Shown here piece after piece: positions 1 through 7,687 of a DNA stretch of 64,000 nucleotides. Under the pieces are notes generated by a model. It ran no database searches. It was not told the origin of the DNA and saw nothing but the letters and a program-made list of their open reading frames with translations. The translations under genes were made by a program, and so were the position numbers. The DNA is from Marmoricola endophyticus (lineage in GTDB: Bacteria; Actinomycetota; Actinomycetes; Propionibacteriales; Nocardioidaceae). The stretch lies in NCBI RefSeq assembly GCF_014644415.1, contig NZ_BMKQ01000001.1, positions 1,788,861-1,852,860 of the forward strand, written 5' to 3'. Position 1 is the first letter of the stretch; each line of letters starts with the position of its first letter.

Positions 1-149
1 GGTCGCTCGGCATGACCTCGCTGTTCATCGACGCCGACCCGCACGCGGTCGGCTTCTACGAGCGCGCCGGCGCGGTCCACGTCGGCGAGGTCGCGAGCGG
101 CTCGATCAGCGGGCGGGTGCTGCCCCAGCTGCGTCTGACCACCGGCTGA
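1..149 (+). CDS. GNAT-family N-acetyltransferase, C-terminal fragment at window edge
   Basis: Only the last 48 codons are in the window, read in frame from base 3 to the TGA at 147-149. The peptide contains AVGFYERAGAVHVGE, the block that closes many GNAT folds: the helix following the acetyl-CoA site, then the FYxxxGF-like turn. The substrate-binding part lies upstream and is not visible, so the acceptor cannot be named. The gene converges on the DUF1330 gene, with a single base between the two stop codons. The family is moderately secure and the function is open. Confidence 0.6.
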   Translation, partial: SLGMTSLFIDADPHAVGFYERAGAVHVGEVASGSISGRVLPQLRLTTG

Positions 150-150
150 G

Positions 151-441
151 TCAGTCGACGCCGGGCACGATCCGCAGGTCGCGGACCGCGCCGTCGCCGA
201 GCGCGGCGAGCGCCTCGGCGTACGCCTCGCTCGCGTACGCCGCCGTCGCCGCCTCCACGTCGTCGAACTCCACGATCACGGACCGCTGCTCGACACCGTC
301 CTCGAAGACGGCCGCCGGCATCCCCCGAGCGATGAAGCGACCGCCCGCGGCGGCGATCGCGGGACCGGCGAGCTCGGCGTATGCCGCCACCTTCGCCGGG
401 TCGCTGATCTCGCGGTAGGCGCTGATCCAGTACGCAGTCAT
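151..441 (-). CDS. DUF1330 family protein
   Basis: This 96-residue protein starts MTAYWISAYREI and reads as one DUF1330 domain, a small dimeric alpha/beta barrel of the ferredoxin-like type. The early W-I-S-x-Y-x-E-I strand, the central GGRFIARG turn and the VIVEFDDVEAA segment are typical. No catalytic role is established for the family, and it is usually annotated only by fold. Its ATG overlaps the last four bases of the upstream membrane protein gene (ATGA), so the two are probably co-translated. It is full length for the family. Confidence 0.75.
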   Translation of the reverse strand: MTAYWISAYREISDPAKVAAYAELAGPAIAAAGGRFIARGMPAAVFEDGVEQRSVIVEFDDVEAATAAYASEAYAEALAALGDGAVRDLRIVPGVD

Positions 442-923
442 GCGTCGAGTCTGGCAGCCCGCGCGACACCGGCCACCACCGCGACGTAGACCGCGTGCTG
501 GGCCAGCGAGCTGACCACGACGTCGCGACGCCAGCGCCACGGCGGCGGGGCGCCGCCGACCGTCGGGAACAGCGTCCACGCCATGGCCTGGCAGCCGGCG
601 TAGAACGTCGGCACCGCCGCCGTCGCCGGCAGGCGGGTGCGCAGGAGGTCGTACCCGACGGCGACGGCGGAGCCGTAGCCCCAGTGCGCGAGCAGGAAGT
701 ACCCCCGACGCTGCGCCTCGCCGCGCGCCGGTCGGCGCAGGACCGCGCCGACGGCGGTGGCCACGTGCGTGCTCGCGTCGTAGTCGACCGGGTGGTCCAG
801 CCGCGGTCTCAGACGCCGCTCGAGGGTGGTCGTGGCGGTCATCGCGGCGGTCCCCGCCAGCCCGGACAAGAGCGCACGAGTCAGCACGACGCCGATGCTG
901 CCAGGCTGCGAGACCTGCGACAC
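438..923 (-). CDS. Hypothetical integral membrane protein
   Basis: I do not recognise this 161-residue protein as a named family. It has about four hydrophobic stretches (roughly residues 8-28, 74-94, 103-120 and 136-154) separated by Arg-rich loops, so it is probably an inner-membrane protein. The GTG at 921-923 is the first start in an open frame whose stop overlaps the start of the DUF1330 gene. It faces the Old Yellow Enzyme gene divergently across about 70 bases. No catalytic motif is visible. Confidence 0.5.
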   Translation of the reverse strand: MSQVSQPGSIGVVLTRALLSGLAGTAAMTATTTLERRLRPRLDHPVDYDASTHVATAVGAVLRRPARGEAQRRGYFLLAHWGYGSAVAVGYDLLRTRLPATAAVPTFYAGCQAMAWTLFPTVGGAPPPWRWRRDVVVSSLAQHAVYVAVVAGVARAARLDA

Positions 924-993
924 AGGGGGAATCAGAGCCGACCGGTGACGGCTGCGCTGCGTGAACGATCAACCAACCTGCCAGGAGCGACTC

Positions 994-2067
994 GTGACGA
1001 CAGCCTTCGACCCCATCCGCATCGGCCGCTGGGACCTGCCCCAGCGCTTCGTGATGGCCCCGCTGACCCGCAACCGTGCGCCCGAGGGCGTGCCGGGCGA
1101 GCTCAACGCGACGTACTACGGCCAGCGCGCCGGCGCCGGCCTGATCGTCACCGAGGGCTCGCAGCCCAGCGCGGTCGGGCAGGGCTACCTCGACACCCCC
1201 GGCTTCCACTCCCCCGAGCAGCTCGCCGGGTGGCGGCTGGCGGCGGACGCCGTCCACGAGGGCAACGGCTACCTCGTCGCGCAGCTGATGCACGCCGGGC
1301 GGATCGCGCACCCCGACAACAAGAACGGGCTCGAGTCGGTGGCGCCGAGCGCGCTGCAGGCGCCGGGCGAGATGGTGACCGCGAACGGCCGCACCGAGAA
1401 CACCGTCCCCCGCGCGCTGGAGACCGACGAGATCCCGGGCATCGTCGAGGAGTTCGTCACCGCCGCGAGGAACGCCGTCGAGGCGGGCCTGGACGGGGTC
1501 GAGGTGCACTCCGCCAACGGCTACCTGCTGCACCAGTTCCTCGGGCAGTCCTCGAACGAGCGGACCGACGAGTACGGCGGCTCGCCCGAGAACCGCGCAC
1601 GGCTGAGCATCGAGGTCACCCGCGCCGTGGCCGAGGCCATCGGCGCCGACCGGGTCGGCATCCGCATCTCCCCCGCGCACAACATCCAGGGCGTGCTCGA
1701 GGAGGACCAGGCGGAGACGATCGCGGCGTACCGGACGCTCGTCGACGGCATCGCCGACCTCGGGCTGGCGTACCTCTCGATCCTCGCGGACCCGACCACC
1801 GACCTGGTCGCGGACCTGAAGGAGCGCTTCGGCGGCCCGGTGATGCTGAACTCCGGGTTCAGCTCGGTGACCACGCTCGCCGACGTGGAGAAGATCCTCG
1901 ACGAGGGTCTCGGCGACCTGGTCGCCGTGGGTCGCGAGTTCCTCGCCAACCCCGACCTCGCCGAGCGCTGGCGCACCGGCGCGGACCTCAACGAGCCGAA
2001 CCCGGCCACGTTCTACGGCGGTGGGGCCGAGGGCTACACCGACTACCCGTTCCTCTCCGAGTCCTGA
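994..2067 (+). CDS. Old Yellow Enzyme family alkene reductase
   Basis: This 357-residue FMN-dependent NAD(P)H reductase belongs to the OYE/NemA family, which reduces activated C=C bonds of enones and nitro compounds in the cytoplasm. The evidence includes MAPLTRNRAP near the N terminus, VHSANGYLLHQF with the substrate-binding His and Asn, the family signature around NERTDEYGGSPENRAR, and VAVGREFLANPDL at the phosphate-binding end. The start at GTG 994 is chosen because AGGAG sits six bases upstream; an in-frame GTG at 961 lacks a ribosome site. A strong hairpin at 2082-2112 ends the transcript. The physiological substrate is unknown. Confidence 0.93.
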   Translation: MTTAFDPIRIGRWDLPQRFVMAPLTRNRAPEGVPGELNATYYGQRAGAGLIVTEGSQPSAVGQGYLDTPGFHSPEQLAGWRLAADAVHEGNGYLVAQLMHAGRIAHPDNKNGLESVAPSALQAPGEMVTANGRTENTVPRALETDEIPGIVEEFVTAARNAVEAGLDGVEVHSANGYLLHQFLGQSSNERTDEYGGSPENRARLSIEVTRAVAEAIGADRVGIRISPAHNIQGVLEEDQAETIAAYRTLVDGIADLGLAYLSILADPTTDLVADLKERFGGPVMLNSGFSSVTTLADVEKILDEGLGDLVAVGREFLANPDLAERWRTGADLNEPNPATFYGGGAEGYTDYPFLSES

Positions 2068-2081
2068 GGGCAGTACGTCAT

Positions 2082-2112
2082 CGGGCCCGCCGGGAATGAC
2101 CCGGCGGGCCCG
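2082..2112 (+). terminator. Strong GC hairpin terminator after the alkene reductase
   Basis: A perfect 13-base-pair stem (CGGGCCCGCCGGG pairing with CCCGGCGGGCCCG) encloses the loop AATGA. It lies 15 bases after the reductase stop and 42 bases before the next ATG. There is little T after the stem, as is common for terminators in high-GC actinobacteria. Confidence 0.75.
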
Positions 2113-2153
2113 GTTGCTCCCCGGTTGATCAGCCCCCACCACCAGGAGGTCGC

Positions 2154-3176
2154 ATGCGTGCCGTCGTCTACACCCAGCCCGGGGACGCCTCCGTCCTCGA
2201 CCTCGTCGAGCGCGAGGCGAGTGAGCCCGGCCCCGGTCAGGTACGGGTGCGGCTCGTGCGTGCCGGGGTGAACCCGACCGACTGGAAGTTCCGGGCCGGC
2301 GGGATGGGTCCGCTGGCGTTCCCCGAGATCGTGCCCGGGCAGGACGGTGCCGGCGAGGTCGACGCCGTCGGCGCCGGTGTCGAGGACCTCGCGCCCGGTG
2401 ACCGCGTGTGGGTGATGCTCGCGCAGCACACCCGCCCCGGTGGCACCGCTCAGGAGCAGGTCGTCCTCCCCCGGGCAAACGTGGCGCCGCTGCCGGAGAG
2501 CGCGTCGTACGACCTCGGCGCCTCGCTGGGAGTCCCGGCCGTCACGGCGCACCGCGCCCTGACCACGTCGGAGGACTACGGCGACCGGCTCTCGCCGGGC
2601 TCGATGGACGGGGCGACCGTCCTCGTCGCGGGCGGCGCGGGTGCGGTCGGGAACGCCGCGATCCAGCTCGCCCGGTGGGCGGGCGCGACCGTGATCACGA
2701 CCGTGAGCAGTGACGAGAAGGCCGTGCTGGCCAAGGCCGCCGGTGCCCAGCACACGGTGAACTACCGCGACGGCGACACGGCGAGCGCGATCCGGGACCT
2801 CGCGCCGGACGGCGTCGACCTCGTCGTCGAGGTGGCGCCGGCGCAGAACCTCGCGCTCGACCTCGCCGTGATCCGGCCGCGGGCGACGATCGCGATCTAC
2901 GCCAACAACGGCGGCGACGAGGTCACCCTCAGCGTGCGCGAGACGTTCTCCACCAACGTCCGGTTCCAGTGGGTGCTGCTGTACACCGTCGGCGACGCGG
3001 CACTGCGCGCGGCCGCCGAGGACGTCAGCGCCGCCGTGGCCGACGGAGCGCTCGCGGTCGGCGACGAGCGCGGCGTCCCGCTGCACCACTACCCGCTCGA
3101 GCAGACCCCCGAGGCGCACGCCGCGGTCGAGGCGGGAGCGGTCGGCAAGGTGCTGATCGACGTTTCCGAGGACTGA
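2154..3176 (+). CDS. Zinc-less NADPH:quinone oxidoreductase (MDR superfamily)
   Basis: This 340-residue medium-chain dehydrogenase/reductase is of the quinone-oxidoreductase type. The N-terminal GroES-like domain shows GVNPTDWKFRAGG and PGQDGAGEVDAVG, where zinc alcohol dehydrogenases would carry zinc ligands. The Rossmann domain carries VLVAGGAGAVGNAAIQLA, the NADPH-binding glycine motif. The C terminus ends AVEAGAVGKVLIDV as in QOR proteins. It is expected to reduce quinones or conjugated carbonyls with NADPH. AGGAGG lies six bases before the ATG. The hairpin upstream suggests it is transcribed apart from the alkene reductase, although both act on similar substrates. Confidence 0.9.
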   Translation: MRAVVYTQPGDASVLDLVEREASEPGPGQVRVRLVRAGVNPTDWKFRAGGMGPLAFPEIVPGQDGAGEVDAVGAGVEDLAPGDRVWVMLAQHTRPGGTAQEQVVLPRANVAPLPESASYDLGASLGVPAVTAHRALTTSEDYGDRLSPGSMDGATVLVAGGAGAVGNAAIQLARWAGATVITTVSSDEKAVLAKAAGAQHTVNYRDGDTASAIRDLAPDGVDLVVEVAPAQNLALDLAVIRPRATIAIYANNGGDEVTLSVRETFSTNVRFQWVLLYTVGDAALRAAAEDVSAAVADGALAVGDERGVPLHHYPLEQTPEAHAAVEAGAVGKVLIDVSED

Positions 3177-3226
3177 CCCAGCCCGCTCTCAGAGCATCCT
3201 CATCCGGGGTGGCTAGCGTCCGGACG

Positions 3227-4189
3227 ATGCCCCCGACTGCCACTCGTACCGTGTCCCTGCTCGTCAACGGTGGAGCACGTCGCGGCCGCGGCACCCTCGC
3301 CGCCGCGCACGCCGCCCTCGCGCGCTCCGGGCTCGGGGAGGTCACCGTGCACACCGTCACCGAGGGGGCCGACCTCGCCGGGACGCTGCACGCCATCACG
3401 GCCACCGCACCCGACCTGCTGGTCGTCGGCGGGGGCGACGGGACCGTGAGCTGCGCGGCCGGCGCCGTCGCGGGCACGCGTACGACGCTGGGCGTGCTGC
3501 CGCTGGGCACCGCCAACGACTTCGCACGCACGTTGCAGATCCCGAGCGAGCTGGACGCAGCGATCCGCACCCTGGTCGAGGGGAAGGTCGTCGACGTCGA
3601 CCTCGGCCGGGTGGACGGCGCCACGGCCGACAGCCGCGCCCGGGCGTACCTCAACGTCGCCTCGATCGGGCTCTCGACCGGCGTCACGCACGCTCTCTCC
3701 CCGCGCGCCAAGCGGCTGCTGGGGCCGGCAGCGTACCCGGTCGCGACCGTGCGCGCCTTCCGCCGGCACCGACCGTTCACCGCGTGCCTGTCGTTCCCCG
3801 ACGGCGACCACCCCGACCTGGAGATGACCGACCTGCTGCAGGTGGCGGTGGGCAACGGCAGGCACTACGGCGGCGGCAACGCCGTCTCGCCGGTCGCCTC
3901 GCTCGACGACCACCTGCTCGACGTGTACGCCATCGGCCGCGGACGCATGCGGGACCACGTCTCGATCGCGCGACTGTTCCGCGACGGGCGGTTCGTCGAG
4001 CACGACCGCGTCGTGCACGTGCGCACCCGCCGGGTGCAGGTCCTGACCGACCAGCCGATGCCGGTGAACCTCGACGGCGAGATCGCGGCGCGCACCCCGG
4101 CGTCGTTCACCGTCGAGCGCAACGCGGTACGCGTCGTGGTCCCGCACGCCAGCACGGCCGCGACGCTCGACGGTCCGCCCGCGCCGTGA
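3227..4189 (+). CDS. YegS/DgkB-like diacylglycerol or lipid kinase
   Basis: This 320-residue protein is a member of the diacylglycerol-kinase catalytic family that phosphorylates membrane lipids with ATP. Key motifs are VVGGGDGTVS (nucleotide-binding GGDGT) near residue 68 and LPLGTANDFARTL (the GTxNDFA block). A C-terminal segment has NLDGEIA, equivalent to the conserved D-G-E near the family's end. The start at ATG 3227 begins directly at the conserved fold; longer frames upstream are non-conserved. A paralogue lies at 51048. The lipid acceptor cannot be told from sequence. The gene converges on the DUF998 gene. Confidence 0.88.
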   Translation: MPPTATRTVSLLVNGGARRGRGTLAAAHAALARSGLGEVTVHTVTEGADLAGTLHAITATAPDLLVVGGGDGTVSCAAGAVAGTRTTLGVLPLGTANDFARTLQIPSELDAAIRTLVEGKVVDVDLGRVDGATADSRARAYLNVASIGLSTGVTHALSPRAKRLLGPAAYPVATVRAFRRHRPFTACLSFPDGDHPDLEMTDLLQVAVGNGRHYGGGNAVSPVASLDDHLLDVYAIGRGRMRDHVSIARLFRDGRFVEHDRVVHVRTRRVQVLTDQPMPVNLDGEIAARTPASFTVERNAVRVVVPHASTAATLDGPPAP

Positions 4190-4205
4190 CGCGATCCGCC
4201 CGCGG

Positions 4206-4802
4206 TCAGGCCCGCGCCGCGCGCGAGGTCGTCCGGCGCACCAGGGCGACCGCGGCCAGCGGCCACAGCGACTGAGCACCGGCGACCACCCGCTCGACCC
4301 CGCCGACCCGCGGGCCGCCGAGCTCGGTCCCCAGCCACGCGGCCAGCGCCCCGAGCCCGATCCCGGCCACCAGCCCGGCGCGCCTGCTCGGCACGTCGGA
4401 GAGCAGCGGCCACGCGGCGAGGAGCACGAAGCTCGTGGTCGCCACCGGGACGTGCGCCTGCGACGGCTCGGCGAACACCGCGACCGACGTCGTGGCGACC
4501 CCACCCGCGGCGAGCAGCACCCGCGACGCGGGTCGCGCCTCGGTCAGGCCAAGGGCGGTGACCACGTGCGCGACGCCGGTGACGGCGATGCCGGTGGTCA
4601 TCACCCAGCGGTCGGTGGCGTCGTGGCCCGCGAGGGCGCTGATCGTCTGCGACACCGGGTCGTACGACGCCGGCTGCCGGGTGGCGGCGAGCGTCCAGCC
4701 CCCGATCAGTGCCACGGGCGCCACGACGGAGGAGACCAGGACGGATCGGTGCACGAGGCCGATCCTGCCGTACTCCGCCACGCGACGCCCTACCCGCGCC
4801 AC
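4206..4802 (-). CDS. DUF998 family integral membrane protein
   Basis: This 198-residue, six-segment hydrophobic protein resembles DUF998: the first membrane helix is followed by the SYDPVSQTISALAG loop (a conserved D-x-x-S-x-T-I-S-x-L element). Its function is unknown. The GTG at 4800-4802 lies inside the last codons of the upstream ligase gene, giving a 13-base overlap, so translation is probably coupled. An internal GTG at about 4754, just before the first helix, is an alternative start. The coupling may be positional rather than functional. Confidence 0.72.
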   Translation of the reverse strand: MARVGRRVAEYGRIGLVHRSVLVSSVVAPVALIGGWTLAATRQPASYDPVSQTISALAGHDATDRWVMTTGIAVTGVAHVVTALGLTEARPASRVLLAAGGVATTSVAVFAEPSQAHVPVATTSFVLLAAWPLLSDVPSRRAGLVAGIGLGALAAWLGTELGGPRVGGVERVVAGAQSLWPLAAVALVRRTTSRAARA

Positions 4803-6157
4803 TCGGCGCGACGCGCCTTGCCCATGTCGTCCCGGAGCCGGCTCGTCGTCTGCTGCCAGGTCGCCGGACGCTGCACCTCGAGCAGCCGCCCGGCGGCCCA
4901 GACCCCGATGTCGGCGAGGTCCTCCGGCGCCGTCTCGACGACGGCGTGGACCTGCCCGGACCTCTCGACGACCAGGCAGGAGCGCACTGCCGGGTGCCGC
5001 TCGATCACGCCCTCGACGTCGGCCGGCCAGACCGTGCCGTCCGGCGTCCGGACGGCGTCCTCGAGCCGGTCGCCGAGGAAGAGATAACCCTGCTCGTCGA
5101 GGTGACCGGCGTCGCCGAGCGTGTGCCAGCCGTCGCGCACCACCGGTTCAGCGCCGAGGTAGGAGTACGTCTCCCGGTCGCGCCGCATCAGCACCTCGCC
5201 GGTCTCCCCGAAGCCGCACCCCGTCCCGTCGGCACGGACCACCCTCAGTCGCGTGCCGCCCGTCGGCCGCCCGACCGAACCGGGGTGTGCAAGCCACTCC
5301 TCGCCCCCGATGCAGGTCAGGCCCTGCGACTCGGTGCCGGCGTACACCTCCACGACCCGCTCCGGCCCGAGCCACCCCAGCCACTCCCGCTTCAGCCAGG
5401 GCGGGCAGCGGGCCCCCAGGTGCAGCACCGACTCCAGCGAGGACACCTCGGCCGAGGCTCGTCGTGGCGAGCGCCAGACAGCGAGCATGCTCGTCGGGGA
5501 CAGCAGTCCCCACGTGACGTCGTGGGTCTCGACCAGCCGCAGCCACTCAGCCGGGTCGAAGGCCGTCATCAGCACCAGCGTGTGACCGCACATCAGCCCC
5601 CGCATCGCGTACGTGAACGGTGCCGCGTGGTGCAGCGGCGCCGCCACCAGCTGGACGGCGTCGCGGGGGACGAACGCCGCCGGGGAACGGTCCGGGTCCC
5701 ACGTGGCAGGCGCCGCTGCGCGGACGATCTTCGGCCGCCCCGTGCTCCCGGAGGAGGTGGGCGCCTTCCAGCAGGAGGCGGCCAGGTCGGGCAGCTCGGC
5801 GCACGGCGGCAGGTCGTCGACCAGCGGCGGGTCGTGGTCGACGAGGAGAGGGGCGGCGGCGAGCTCGAGCACGTCGCGTCGTTCCCCCTCCGGCAGCGAC
5901 GGCGGGACCGGCTGCGGCGTGGCCCCGGCTCGCCAGGCCGCCACCGCCGCGACGACGAACCCGATCCCACTCTCGAGCACGATGCTCACGTGGTCGTCGA
6001 CCGCGAGCCCGCCGCGGCGCCAGTGCGCGGCGAGCCGCCGCGTCCACTCCCCCAGCTCGCGCCTGGTCAGCGCGGCCCCGCCGCAGCGCACGGCCACCCG
6101 GTCCGGGTCGCGCCGCTCGAGCTCGTCGAGCGCGGCAGCGATGGTCGTCTCGCTCAC
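4790..6157 (-). CDS. AMP-forming acyl-CoA synthetase/ligase family protein
   Basis: This 455-residue member of the ANL superfamily activates a carboxylate as an acyl-adenylate and usually passes it to CoA. Core motifs are in order: TSSGSTGRPKIV (P-loop A3, about residue 135), VYAGTESQG (A5), HTLGDAGHLDEQGYLFLGDR (A7-A8 with the hinge Asp), and DDMGKARR with the catalytic A10 lysine close to the C terminus. It is shorter than typical fatty-acyl ligases and closer in length to o-succinylbenzoate-CoA ligases, but no men genes are near. It diverges from the Nit1C cluster across a 120-132 base gap. The substrate is unknown. Confidence 0.85.
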   Translation of the reverse strand: MSETTIAAALDELERRDPDRVAVRCGGAALTRRELGEWTRRLAAHWRRGGLAVDDHVSIVLESGIGFVVAAVAAWRAGATPQPVPPSLPEGERRDVLELAAAPLLVDHDPPLVDDLPPCAELPDLAASCWKAPTSSGSTGRPKIVRAAAPATWDPDRSPAAFVPRDAVQLVAAPLHHAAPFTYAMRGLMCGHTLVLMTAFDPAEWLRLVETHDVTWGLLSPTSMLAVWRSPRRASAEVSSLESVLHLGARCPPWLKREWLGWLGPERVVEVYAGTESQGLTCIGGEEWLAHPGSVGRPTGGTRLRVVRADGTGCGFGETGEVLMRRDRETYSYLGAEPVVRDGWHTLGDAGHLDEQGYLFLGDRLEDAVRTPDGTVWPADVEGVIERHPAVRSCLVVERSGQVHAVVETAPEDLADIGVWAAGRLLEVQRPATWQQTTSRLRDDMGKARRAEWRG

Positions 6158-6207
6158 GGCTCCACGCTAGGCGCCGCGACACGGCGCGGCCGCCCAGCGA
6201 CGACCAC

Positions 6208-6267
6208 GTAACACGACGCTCACACGAGTGAGCGCGAATCGTATTCCGCTCGGAACCACTGCGAAAC
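6208..6267 (+). promoter_or_regulatory. Putative GlnR-type boxes upstream of the Nit1C cluster
   Basis: Three half-sites sit in one 11-base register: GTAAC at 6208, GGAAC at 6252 and GAAAC at 6263. The last two form GGAAC-n6-GAAAC, close to the actinobacterial GlnR pattern GTnAC-n6-GAAAC. Intermediate steps of the register (CTCAC, GAGCG, GTATT) are weak. The position between two divergent units and the nitrogen-starvation link of the family make nitrogen control plausible. No certain -10 or -35 could be assigned. Confidence 0.35.
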
Positions 6268-6277
6268 AAGGCGCACG

Positions 6278-7111
6278 TTGACTCTCGTCATGGAACGGAC
6301 ACACGACGCGCACCGGCACATCGGGGTGCTGCCGTCGTACCCCTTCTACGGCGGCCCGCCGATCAGCCCGGACACGACCGCTGTCGCCTCGGTGGAGGAG
6401 CTCATCGCGGACCTCGACGAGCACCGCATCGAGCGGACCCTCGTGCTGCCGAACTACGGCGTGCCCGACCCCCAGGCCTCCTTTGACCTCAATCCCCTCG
6501 CGCTCGAGGCCGCGCAGCGCGACGACCGGGTGCGGTGCGGGCTGTGGGTCTCCCCCAAGGCCTCCGACGCGTTGCGCAACGACGCGGCGCTCGCACTCGT
6601 CGCCGAAGCCGGCGTCGCGGCGCTCAAGACCAGCTTCCTCCTCGGCGGCTCGGTCGACGACCCCGACTGCGCCGAGCAGCTGGACCGGATATTCACCACG
6701 GCCGCGGACCACGACCTCGTCGTCCACGTGCACACCTCTCCCGGTGGTGCCTCCGACATCGACGCGATCGGCACGCTCGTCGAGAGGTACGGCGACGCCA
6801 CGAAGATCCACCTCGTCCACCTCGGCGGCGGGATGAGCGGGCACATGAAGCTGATCGGCGGCCGGTTCTTCGACTGGGTCGAGTCCGGCAAGCAGGTGTG
6901 GACCGACACCTCCTGGACGATCGGCTTCGCCCCCGCCTGGCTGGTGGCCGAGATCGAGCGGCGCGGCGTCGGGCACGACCGGGTCCTCTTCGCCACCGAC
7001 ACCCCGTGGGGCGACTACGCCGGCGAGCACGCCCGCCTGGCCGCCGCGGCCGGGGACGGCTCGCTGGCCCGCGCCTTCTTCACCGAGAACTTCGAGTCGC
7101 TCTACGGCTGA
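6278..7111 (+). CDS. Amidohydrolase-2 family metal-dependent hydrolase at head of Nit1C cluster
   Basis: This TIM-barrel metal hydrolase (PF04909 type) is 277 residues from TTG 6278, or 273 from the in-frame ATG at 6290; neither has a clear ribosome site. The first strand carries DAHRHIG with the metal-binding H-x-H. Later come VHVHTSPGG, VHLGGGMSGHMK and FATDTPWGDYAGEH, supplying the remaining His and Asp ligands. Family members hydrolyse or decarboxylate small carboxylates, lactones and amides. It precedes the MSMEG_0572 homologue by 41 bases on the same strand, so it probably belongs to the operon. It is not one of the core Nit1C genes I know. Confidence 0.82.
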   Translation: MTLVMERTHDAHRHIGVLPSYPFYGGPPISPDTTAVASVEELIADLDEHRIERTLVLPNYGVPDPQASFDLNPLALEAAQRDDRVRCGLWVSPKASDALRNDAALALVAEAGVAALKTSFLLGGSVDDPDCAEQLDRIFTTAADHDLVVHVHTSPGGASDIDAIGTLVERYGDATKIHLVHLGGGMSGHMKLIGGRFFDWVESGKQVWTDTSWTIGFAPAWLVAEIERRGVGHDRVLFATDTPWGDYAGEHARLAAAAGDGSLARAFFTENFESLYG

Positions 7112-7152
7112 CCCCAGCAGATCCGATGAACCCCACCCACCAGGAGGCACCA

Positions 7153-7677
7153 ATGTCCGTGTACGACGACGAGATCCTCGCCAACATGCAGACCTCGCTG
7201 GGAGAGGTCCCGCACCCCTCCCAGGCCAAGGGCACCGACCTGTACGGCAGCACGAAGCTGTTCCCCGACTACCAGGCGTCGGAGGGCCAGTCCTGGCTCA
7301 CCCTCGTCCACGGGATCCCCCACGAGAGCTCGGTCAGCTTCGTGGCCGTGCTTCAGTCCACCCGCGCGCTGCGCAAGGGCTTCGACACGACCCTCTACTT
7401 CTACGGCCCCGGAACGTTGGCCTGCATGGACACGCGCGGGTTCCCCACCACCGGCGACGGAGCCTTCCCCGGCAACCAGAACATGAACGACTCGATCAAG
7501 ACCTTCATCTCGGAGGGCGGCACGGTCCTGTGCTGCCGCTTCGGCCTCGCGCTGCACGGCTGCCGCGAGGAGGACCTCATCGAGGGCGTCGTCCCGGCCC
7601 ACCCGCTCGACGTCCAGGACGCCGTCATCCACTTCGCCAACAAGGGCGCGGTGATCAACTCCTGCTACAACCTGTGA
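7153..7677 (+). CDS. MSMEG_0572/Sll0783 family nitrogen starvation response protein
   Basis: This 174-residue protein is recognised as the Sll0783/MSMEG_0572 family from its opening LANMQTSLGEVPHPSQAKG, the central YFYGPGTLACMDTRGFP and the end INSCYNL. In Synechocystis the homologue is induced by nitrogen starvation and needed for polyhydroxybutyrate accumulation; its biochemical role is not known. Cysteines at CMD, VLCCRFG and HGC are prominent and may bind metal or cofactor. AGGAGG lies five bases before ATG 7153. Ten bases separate it from the radical SAM gene. It is cytoplasmic, with no signal peptide. Confidence 0.9.
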   Translation: MSVYDDEILANMQTSLGEVPHPSQAKGTDLYGSTKLFPDYQASEGQSWLTLVHGIPHESSVSFVAVLQSTRALRKGFDTTLYFYGPGTLACMDTRGFPTTGDGAFPGNQNMNDSIKTFISEGGTVLCCRFGLALHGCREEDLIEGVVPAHPLDVQDAVIHFANKGAVINSCYNL

Positions 7678-7687
7678 GGGACGACCC

